A program made the position numbers and the translations under genes. Under the pieces are notes generated by a model that worked only from the letters and a program-made list of their open reading frames with translations, did not search any database and was not told the DNA's origin. From Candidatus Omnitrophota bacterium (GTDB lineage: Bacteria > Omnitrophota > Gorgyraeia > Duberdicusellales > 4484-171), in the NCBI GenBank assembly GCA_028710385.1, contig JAQTUC010000037.1:1-11944 (forward strand): 11,944 nucleotides of DNA. Direction: 5' to 3'. Positions 1 to 5,695 of the stretch are shown piece after piece; the stretch's first letter is position 1, and the number at the start of each line of letters is the position of its first letter.

Positions 1-672
1 GGCTTTGAAACCACCGCGCCGCTTACGGCTTCCATAATAAAAGAAGCACACAGGCAAAAGCTGGATAATTTTTTTGTGCTTTGCGCGCACAGGGTTATTC
101 CGCCTGCTATGGATATTCTTTGTATGGATAAAGAGATAAAAGTGGACGGTTTTCTCTGTCCGGGACACGTATCCGTAATTATAGGAGAAAAGCCCTATGA
201 AAAAATTGTAAAAAAATACCGCAAACCTTCTGTCGTCTGCGGGTTTGAGCCGCTGGATATGATTTTATCAATATATAAAATCTGCCTTCAGATAAAAAAC
301 AAAGAATGTAAACTTGAAAACGAATACAGCAGAGTAGTTAAGCCGCAAGGCAATATTTGCGCAATGAAATTGATAGAAGAAGTGTTTGATTTAAAAGATG
401 CCGGTTGGCGCGGTTTCGGTACGATAGAAAAAAGCGGATTATTCATAAAAGAGAAATACAGCGGTTTTGACGCGCAAAAATTGATAAGCGGAAAGCTGCC
501 TTTAAGGAAAACAAAAATCAGCAATTGCCGCTGCATAGATGTGGTCAAGGGTAAAATCCGGCCGCCTGCCTGCCCGCAATTTAAAAAAAGCTGCACAGTA
601 GATAATCCTCTTGGCCCCTGCATGGTGTCTTTTGAGGGCAGCTGCAGAATTTACTATGAATATTCGGCTTAA
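1..672 (+). CDS. hypD: Hydrogenase maturation protein HypD (5' truncated by window edge)
   Basis: HypD works with HypC as the scaffold on which the Fe(CN)2CO group of [NiFe] hydrogenases is assembled in the cytoplasm. The frame is open from base 1, which begins GFETTAP, a conserved HypD segment. It continues with RVIPPAM, GFLCPGHVSVIIG and GFEPLDM, all hallmark HypD motifs, then YSRVVKPQGN. The C-terminal part is cysteine-rich (CRC, PACPQF, SCTV, GPCMVS, GSC), matching the region that binds the [4Fe-4S] cluster. 223 residues are visible; family members are usually about 350-380, so roughly 140 N-terminal residues lie off the edge, including the redox cysteines of that half. The stop is TAA at 670-672. 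The next gene is a regulator rather than hypE, which often follows hypD. Identification rests on motifs and is strong. Confidence 0.95.
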   Translation, partial: GFETTAPLTASIIKEAHRQKLDNFFVLCAHRVIPPAMDILCMDKEIKVDGFLCPGHVSVIIGEKPYEKIVKKYRKPSVVCGFEPLDMILSIYKICLQIKNKECKLENEYSRVVKPQGNICAMKLIEEVFDLKDAGWRGFGTIEKSGLFIKEKYSGFDAQKLISGKLPLRKTKISNCRCIDVVKGKIRPPACPQFKKSCTVDNPLGPCMVSFEGSCRIYYEYSA

Positions 673-708
673 TTTGATAAAATACAACATAAACAGAGCT
701 TAATAGGT

Positions 709-724
709 TATAATAAAACGGAGG
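709..724 (+). promoter_or_regulatory. Candidate -10 box and strong ribosome binding site of the Lrp-type gene
   Basis: A perfect TATAAT lies at 709-714. No good -35 box lies 16-18 bases upstream; the nearest TTGATA, at 674-679, is 29 bases away. The promoter call is therefore tentative, and AT-rich intergenic DNA gives such matches by chance. A canonical GGAGG at 720-724, five bases before ATG 730, clearly fixes the start of the next gene. If the -10 were real, the transcript would start almost on the Shine-Dalgarno sequence, giving a very short leader. Confidence 0.45.
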
Positions 725-729
725 TTAAT

Positions 730-1212
730 ATGGATGAGATACTTGAAATATTGGAAGCTAATGCGCGTATTTCCTTTGAAGATTTGGAAAAATTAACAGG
801 CAAGAATAAAAAAGAAATTGAAAAAGCCATTAAGGATTACGAGAAAAAAGGAATAATCGTAAAATATAAAGCTGTTATTAACAAAGAAAAAATTAAAAAC
901 GGCAACGGAGTTATAGCTTTGATTGAGGTCAGAATTACTCCGCAGAAAGATGTCGGTTTTGACGCAGTTGCAGAAAGAATATACAAATTCCCCGAAGTAA
1001 GAAACTGCTTTCTTCTTTCGGGAACCTATGATTTGCTGCTAACCGTTGAAGGGAAGGATATTCATACTGTAGCAAGTTTTATTTCGGAAAAGCTCGCACC
1101 CTTAAGTTCCGTAAAGGGCGCAGTTACCCATTTTATGCTTAAAAAATATAAAGAAGACGGCGTAATCCTGGCGAAAAAAGAGAAGAACGAAAGATTAGCC
1201 ATTACTTATTAA
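730..1212 (+). CDS. Lrp/AsnC family transcriptional regulator
   Basis: The protein has 160 residues, the usual size for this family. Residues about 2-50 form a winged helix-turn-helix DNA-binding domain (ILEILEANARISFEDLEKL, then the wing KKGIIVKYKAVIN). Residues about 60-140 match the RAM/AsnC ligand-binding domain, with the typical LLSGTYDLLLTVEG segment that forms part of the effector pocket and oligomer interface. Family members assemble as dimers to octamers and sense amino acids. The gene lies directly upstream of an aminotransferase in the same direction, which suggests control of that amino-acid gene, as is common for Lrp-type regulators; this is inferred from context. The effector cannot be read from sequence. 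The start is fixed by GGAGG five bases upstream. The 68-bp heptamer element begins at the first base after its stop codon. Confidence 0.92.
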   Translation: MDEILEILEANARISFEDLEKLTGKNKKEIEKAIKDYEKKGIIVKYKAVINKEKIKNGNGVIALIEVRITPQKDVGFDAVAERIYKFPEVRNCFLLSGTYDLLLTVEGKDIHTVASFISEKLAPLSSVKGAVTHFMLKKYKEDGVILAKKEKNERLAITY

Positions 1213-1280
1213 GTATCACGCCTCACGTGACAGGTAACACGTTTTTAAAACGTGCTACGTGATACGTGTAACGTGTGACG
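1213..1280. repeat. Palindromic heptamer-repeat element, copy 1
   Basis: This 68-bp intergenic element is made of 7-bp units. After one G come four left units at 1214, 1221, 1228 and 1235, mostly matching TNNCACG. A 9-bp TTTTTAAAA spacer follows (1242-1250). Four right units at 1251, 1258, 1265 and 1272 match CGTGNNA, the complement of the left unit, and a final CG ends the element. At the centre, CACGTTTT and AAAACGTG pair perfectly around one T. Copy 2 at 10377-10444 has identical length and register and matches at 55 of 68 positions by hand count; the last 21 bases are identical. The element starts right after the Lrp stop codon and ends seven bases before the aminotransferase start. Confidence 0.85.
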
Positions 1281-1287
1281 TAAAACC

Positions 1288-2436
1288 ATGATTGCAAAAC
1301 ATATAAAAAATCTGGCGCCTTCGGGTATCCGCCAATTTTTTGATTTAGTGCTTGGCATGCCTGATGTTATTTCTCTGGGTGTTGGCGAACCTGATTTTAT
1401 AACTCCCTGGCGCGCGCGGGAAAAAGCAATTACCGCCCTTGAGGAAGGTATGACTTCGTACACTTCAAATAAGGGCCTTTTTGTTTTGCGCCGCGCTATA
1501 ACTGATTTTCTTGAAAAGAGGCACAATTTAAAATATGACGCGGAAAACGAAACCCTGATTACAGTCGGCGTCAGCGAAGGCCTGGACTTGGCGATACGCG
1601 CCATAATTGAGCGGGGAGATAAAGTCATAATAGTAAGCCCGCATTTTGTAGCTTACCCGGCGCTTGTTGAAATTGCCGGCGGAGAAGTTTTGTATCTTAA
1701 AACCAGGCAGGAAGACGGTTTTAAGATAGATATCAGTGAGCTTAAAATTTTAATGAAAAAAAATCCCAAGGCTATAATACTTAACAATCCGTCAAACCCT
1801 ACAGGCACAGCTTATAACGCTGAGGAGCTTAGAAAAATTTGGAAAGTAATATCAACCAAAGACACTATCGTTATAAGCGATGAGGTCTATGATGAATTAA
1901 TTTACGAGGGTAAAACAATTTCTTTTCCCGCTCTTGATAACGAAGCGAAAAAAAGAACCATTCTTCTTAATGGATTCTCCAAGGCTTACGCTATGACCGG
2001 TTTTAGAATTGGTTTTGCCTGCGCAAACCCGGATATTATAGAAGCTATGACAAAAATTCATTCTTTTGCAATGATGTGCGCGCCTATCGTGTCCCAGGTT
2101 GCGGCAACAGAAGCTCTTCGCGCGCAGAAAGAAGTTGTTGAGATGCGAATGGAGTATAAGAGAAGAAGGGATTTTATAGTCAAAGAGCTAAACCGTATAG
2201 GGCTTGTTACGCCAAAGCCGCAGGGCGCTTTTTACTGTTTTCCTTCAGTGAAAAATTTTAAGATCAGTTCGCTTGATTTTGCAAAAAGGCTGCTTTTTGA
2301 AGAAAAAGTCGCGCTTGTCCCGGGCAGCGCTTTCGGCAAAGAGTACGACTCCTATGCGAGGATTTCTTACGCAAACAACCTGGATAACCTTAAGGAAGCT
2401 ATAATAAGAATAGAAAGGTTTCTTAAGAAACTGTAA
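1288..2436 (+). CDS. Class I/II pyridoxal-phosphate aminotransferase
   Basis: The 382-residue protein is a complete fold-type I aminotransferase of the aspartate/aromatic aminotransferase group. It transfers an amino group between an amino acid and a 2-oxoacid through PLP. Visible landmarks are SLGVGEPDF (29-37), LNNPSNPTGT with the cofactor-contacting Asn (165-174), SDEVYDEL with Asp198 that pairs with the pyridine nitrogen, the Schiff-base Lys232 in FSKAYAMTGFRIG, and Arg358 in YARISYA that binds the substrate carboxylate. All key residues are present. ATG 1288 gives a normal N terminus (IKNLAPSGIRQFFDL) but has no clear Shine-Dalgarno sequence, because the heptamer element ends seven bases upstream. 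The substrate is unresolved. The Lrp-type gene upstream suggests amino-acid-responsive control, and the DUF1805 gene follows after three bases. Confidence 0.93.
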   Translation: MIAKHIKNLAPSGIRQFFDLVLGMPDVISLGVGEPDFITPWRAREKAITALEEGMTSYTSNKGLFVLRRAITDFLEKRHNLKYDAENETLITVGVSEGLDLAIRAIIERGDKVIIVSPHFVAYPALVEIAGGEVLYLKTRQEDGFKIDISELKILMKKNPKAIILNNPSNPTGTAYNAEELRKIWKVISTKDTIVISDEVYDELIYEGKTISFPALDNEAKKRTILLNGFSKAYAMTGFRIGFACANPDIIEAMTKIHSFAMMCAPIVSQVAATEALRAQKEVVEMRMEYKRRRDFIVKELNRIGLVTPKPQGAFYCFPSVKNFKISSLDFAKRLLFEEKVALVPGSAFGKEYDSYARISYANNLDNLKEAIIRIERFLKKL

Positions 2437-2439
2437 AAA

Positions 2440-2733
2440 ATGCGCGATACAATCCGGAAAATAAGAGTCGGGAAAAAATACATCACAGGAGTTTGCCTGA
2501 CGCTTCAGCAAAAAAACCTGATTGTCCTAAGAGGCAGCCGCGGATATATAATGTGCGGATATCTTAATCTGGAAGCCGCGGAAAAATTTGAAGAAGTGGC
2601 AGTTAAAATAGTAGGCGTAGCAACTTTAAATGACGCCCTTAACGCAAGCGTTAATTCGTGCACATCCGCAGCAGCCAGGTTAGGGATTAAAGAAGGCCAG
2701 CCGGTTAAGGATATTCTTTCAAAAATCGTATAG
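2440..2733 (+). CDS. DUF1805 (YunC-like) small protein of unknown function
   Basis: The protein has 97 residues, matching the compact DUF1805/YunC family known from Bacillus. The clearest family signature is KNLIVLRGSRGYIMCGYLN at about residues 25-43, followed by AVKIVGVATLNDALNASVNSCTSAAARLGI, which resembles the second conserved half. No signal peptide or membrane segment is visible, so it is probably cytoplasmic. The function of the family is not established to my knowledge. ATG 2440 lies three bases after the aminotransferase stop and has no independent Shine-Dalgarno sequence, so it is probably translated by coupling with that gene. This close linkage is the main clue to its role: it may work with the aminotransferase or its substrate pathway. 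Confidence 0.8.
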   Translation: MRDTIRKIRVGKKYITGVCLTLQQKNLIVLRGSRGYIMCGYLNLEAAEKFEEVAVKIVGVATLNDALNASVNSCTSAAARLGIKEGQPVKDILSKIV

Positions 2734-2761
2734 TTTCGTTCCGTAATTTAGCAAAAAAATC

Positions 2762-2768
2762 AGGCGGA
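2762..2768 (+). promoter_or_regulatory. Ribosome binding site of the lipoprotein gene
   Basis: AGGCGGA sits five bases before ATG 2774. It fixes the start that gives a complete lipoprotein signal peptide. Confidence 0.7.
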
Positions 2769-2773
2769 AAAAT

Positions 2774-5149
2774 ATGAAAATAACAAATAAAATATTTGTG
2801 CACAATTGCCGCGTGTTTCTTTGGCTGTTTTTATTTATTTTTATCTGCGGCTGCAAAGAAGACCCGGACAAATTGTATGCAATTTATCAAAAAGAAACAA
2901 AACATTACGAAGAGCTGCTGGGTAAAAACCCCAAAGACACGCAGCTTCGCATGAAATTAGCGCAGATATATTATGATTTTAAAGATTTCGCAAAAGTGAC
3001 AACGCTGCTTAAGGGTGAGAGTGATGTAAAGGCGAAGATTCTGCTTGCTAAAGCATACGCAAATCTTAAGGATTATTCCCGCGCAATCGCGGTCTTTGAC
3101 CAGGTCGGAGAAAACGAAGATGACGAATATATGTATCTTTACGCTTCAACGCTTGAGGCAAAAAACCTTTACCCAAAAGCTGTTACTGTGTACAAAAAAG
3201 TTAAAGGCGGGTTTCTTGAAGCGGCTAAAGAACGTATTTCAAAAATAGGGATTAAAGTTGAAGAAGGCGTTCCGGAATTTTTAACTGCGCTTATCAATGA
3301 GGAGCAGAAATTTATTTCAACCTTGGATAAAGAAAACGCAGTCGCTCTTCTTATTGATGAAGAAAATGAAATAAAAGAAGACAATACTTCGGTTTCCAGC
3401 ATCCATGTTGTAGAAAAAGTTCTTAAAGAAAAGGGAAAAGACTTTGCGGAGGTTGAAATAGGCTATGATTCAACATACGAAAGGGTTGAGCTGGAATACG
3501 CAAGGACAATTACGCCTTTGGGAAAAGTAGTTTATGCAGGCGCAGAAAACATAAGGGACGTCACCAAGTACCTGAACTTTCCGCTTTACAGTAACGCCAG
3601 AGCGCTTATAGTTTCAATGCCTTCCGTTGATGTCGGCTCAATCATAGAATATAAACTGAAAGTTTATTCTTCCAAACAGATAACAGGCGGAAAATTCAGC
3701 TTTGTGTACCGCCTTCGCGAAGCTTTTCCTGTTGCAAAGGCAAATTTTAAGCTTATTGTCCCTAAAAGCGACAAAGTAAACTTTAAATTCTTCAATGAAA
3801 CATACAGCAATGGAATAAACCTAAACCCCTTAAAAGAAGAAACAGATAAAACAACTGTTTATTTATGGAAATTCAAGGATTTAAGCCCGATTATTCCTGA
3901 AGAGCCCATGCCGTCAATTTCCATAATAAATCCGGCGATAGGAATTTCCAACTTTTCAAGCTGGGAAGAGATTTATAAATGGTGGTATGCCCTTTACAAG
4001 GACAAAATAGCCTTAAATAAAGAAGTAAAAGATTTTACGGCTAATCTTATAAAAGGCTCAAAAGATGATTACGAGAAGGCAAAAAGAATATATGATTTCT
4101 GCTCTCGTAACGTGCGTTACGTTGCCGTTGAATACGGCGAAAGCGGTTATGAACCGCACTTCGCAAATGATATTTTTTTAAACCGCTACGGAGACTGCAA
4201 GGATAAAGCCATACTTCTGGTTGCCATGATGAAAGAGGCGGGGCTTAAGGCATATCCCGTGCTCATTCCCACAAGAGATATTTACCAGGCGGAAAAAGAT
4301 TTCCCCTGCGTTAATTTTAATCACGCTATAGCTGTTCTTGCTATTGACGGAAAACTCATTTTTATGGATGCGACAGCTTCTACGGTCAGTTTCTCCGATA
4401 TCCCACTGGGAGACCAGGAGCGCAATGTTTTTGTGGTGCTGGACGATAAATATGAAATTGTAACCACCCCGGCATTAACCGCGAACGATGTAATGTATGA
4501 GCTTAAAATTGATATAGATAAAAACGAAGACGCCGTGATAAACAGGAAAGTAACGGCAAACGGATTTTTTGCGGCTTTCCAGCGCTACTATTTAAAATAT
4601 ACTCATCCGGATATTGTAAAGGCCGATATACAAAAAAGAATGGTTCAGATAAGCCCGTTTTCAAGGCTTATAGATTACAGCACAGGAAATGTGGACGACT
4701 TTGATAAAGGAGTGTTTCTGCAATATTCATTCAGCGCAAAAAAAGTTTTAAATCCGGCTGACGGTTTAAGGATTCTCCCGTTTTTTGACGACATAGATTT
4801 GGATACTTCTTTAGCCGGAAAGGAAAAAAGGAATTTTCCCATAGAATTTGAAGGCATATACAAAAAAGTATCAAAAATAAAAATAAACCTTCCGGAAAAT
4901 TTAAAAGTGAAATTTCTGCCGAAAACCAAAGAGATAACAACGCCCTGGTTTAAATTTAAATCAATTTGCAGCCAGGACAACGGTTCTGTTGATATATACA
5001 GGGAGTTCAGCATAGTTGAAAGATTTGTTGAGCCCGGGGAATACAGTGAATTTAAGAAAAGCATGGAAGAAGTATTTTATCTCTTAAAAGAAGAAGCAAT
5101 CTTAGAAAAGATAACAGATAGCAATTTGCAGATAACAGATAAGAAATAA
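2774..5149 (+). CDS. Lipoprotein with TPR repeats, DUF3857-like region and transglutaminase-like core
   Basis: The protein has 791 residues. Residues 1-26 form a lipoprotein signal (hydrophobic stretch FLWLFLFIFICG), with lipidated Cys27 expected, so it should sit on a membrane facing the periplasm. Residues about 30-160 are helical and TPR-like. Residues about 200-385 match the beta-rich DUF3857 region. Residues about 415-560 form a transglutaminase-like core with a plausible catalytic triad: Cys475 in RYGDCKDKA, His517 in FNHAIA and Asp532 in FMDATAS. Residues about 570-770 are a beta-rich tail like the domain that often follows in this architecture. Such proteins are common, but their substrate is unknown; proteolytic or crosslinking action on envelope proteins is possible. 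AGGCGGA at 2762-2768 supports the start. The last 13 or so residues (ITDSNLQITDKK) are encoded by a heptamer repeat and are probably not ancestral. Confidence 0.88.
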   Translation: MKITNKIFVHNCRVFLWLFLFIFICGCKEDPDKLYAIYQKETKHYEELLGKNPKDTQLRMKLAQIYYDFKDFAKVTTLLKGESDVKAKILLAKAYANLKDYSRAIAVFDQVGENEDDEYMYLYASTLEAKNLYPKAVTVYKKVKGGFLEAAKERISKIGIKVEEGVPEFLTALINEEQKFISTLDKENAVALLIDEENEIKEDNTSVSSIHVVEKVLKEKGKDFAEVEIGYDSTYERVELEYARTITPLGKVVYAGAENIRDVTKYLNFPLYSNARALIVSMPSVDVGSIIEYKLKVYSSKQITGGKFSFVYRLREAFPVAKANFKLIVPKSDKVNFKFFNETYSNGINLNPLKEETDKTTVYLWKFKDLSPIIPEEPMPSISIINPAIGISNFSSWEEIYKWWYALYKDKIALNKEVKDFTANLIKGSKDDYEKAKRIYDFCSRNVRYVAVEYGESGYEPHFANDIFLNRYGDCKDKAILLVAMMKEAGLKAYPVLIPTRDIYQAEKDFPCVNFNHAIAVLAIDGKLIFMDATASTVSFSDIPLGDQERNVFVVLDDKYEIVTTPALTANDVMYELKIDIDKNEDAVINRKVTANGFFAAFQRYYLKYTHPDIVKADIQKRMVQISPFSRLIDYSTGNVDDFDKGVFLQYSFSAKKVLNPADGLRILPFFDDIDLDTSLAGKEKRNFPIEFEGIYKKVSKIKINLPENLKVKFLPKTKEITTPWFKFKSICSQDNGSVDIYREFSIVERFVEPGEYSEFKKSMEEVFYLLKEEAILEKITDSNLQITDKK

Positions 5150-5177
5150 AAAACTTGTTCTGCAATCTGTGCTCTGG
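5111..5177. repeat. Heptamer-repeat element of a second type, overlapping the end of the lipoprotein gene
   Basis: On the left side, CAG or CAA recurs at exact 7-base steps (5115, 5122, 5129, 5136) within ATAACAG-like units, and a fifth unit is degenerate. After an A-rich spacer containing the TAA stop, CTG recurs at 7-base steps on the right side (5160, 5167, 5174). The right units are complementary in type to the left ones, so the layout is again inward-pointing heptamers around an AT spacer. This matches the architecture of the two CACG elements with a different core. The left arm is in frame with the upstream gene and encodes its last residues. Confidence 0.6.
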
Positions 5178-5202
5178 TTTCTTCCGAACGAAGTGAGGCA
5201 AT

Positions 5203-5586
5203 ATGCAAAAGCGCAAGAAAAAAGATTTTGAAATAAAATTTTACGAAGGCCTGCTTTCAAAAAGCCCTAATTTTTTTAACGCGTTAGCGTCATTAGGAGA
5301 TGCTTACACGAGAAAAGGGTTTTATCAGGAGGGCCTTGAGGTTGATAGAAAGCTTGTGAACTTAAAACCGGAGGACCCGGTTGCCCGCTACAATTTTGCC
5401 TGCAGCCTTTCTTTGATGGGGGAGGTTGAAGAAGCTTTTACAGAACTTAAGAAAGCAATACTCCTCGGCTATGATGATTTTTCCTATATACTGAAAGACC
5501 CGGACCTTGAAAACTTGAGAAAATATCAGAAATTCAGCGCTTTTTTAAGCAAACTTAAAAAGCTTAAACCTTCCAGCCAGCTGTAA
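5203..5586 (+). CDS. Small tetratricopeptide-repeat protein
   Basis: The protein has 127 residues. Residues about 10-80 carry two recognisable TPR units (FFNALASLGDAYTRKGFYQEGLEV and PVARYNFACSLSLMGEVEEAFTELKKA). The tail, with DPDLENLRKYQKFSAFLSKL, resembles the TPR end-of-group pattern in which a D-DL-LR segment caps the array. No signal peptide or membrane helix is visible, so it is probably a cytoplasmic protein-binding module. GTGAGG at 5193-5198 is a fair ribosome binding site for ATG 5203. It follows the TPR-containing lipoprotein by 53 bases and may be cotranscribed with it, although a shared function is only inferred. Partner and role are unknown. Confidence 0.85.
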   Translation: MQKRKKKDFEIKFYEGLLSKSPNFFNALASLGDAYTRKGFYQEGLEVDRKLVNLKPEDPVARYNFACSLSLMGEVEEAFTELKKAILLGYDDFSYILKDPDLENLRKYQKFSAFLSKLKKLKPSSQL

Positions 5587-5587
5587 T

Positions 5588-5616
5588 TTGCATATTCTGA
5601 AAAAATCTGTTATATA
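5588..5616 (+). promoter_or_regulatory. Candidate sigma-70-type promoter upstream of the PilZ gene
   Basis: TTGCAT at 5588-5593 and TATATA at 5611-5616 are separated by exactly 17 bases, the optimal spacing. Transcription would start near 5623 and leave a leader of about 70 bases before ATG 5696. That leader contains a pyrimidine-rich tract (about 5665-5690) and no Shine-Dalgarno sequence. The pair begins two bases after the TPR stop codon. It is a pattern match only, but it falls in one of the larger gaps of the window. Confidence 0.45.
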
Positions 5617-5695
5617 AAGTATAAGGGGCTTTGTTTGGGGTAAATCAATTCTCCGTGGGCCAATTTCCCTTTCCTTTTAATCTTTTCCTTGATTT

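Noticed and set aside
1239..1255. Rho-independent terminator after the Lrp-type gene
   Set aside because: The central pairing has essentially no loop, the stem is AT-rich at its tip and no T-run follows the right arm.
1213..1280. Reading the palindrome as an Lrp operator controlling the aminotransferase gene
   Set aside because: A near-identical copy lies between a nitroreductase gene and an RNA methyltransferase gene far from any Lrp-type gene, which fits a dispersed repeat better than a dedicated operator.
3676..3693. CAGATAACAGG in the lipoprotein gene as another heptamer element
   Set aside because: There is no continuing 7-base periodicity and it lies in well-formed domain sequence, so it is likely chance.
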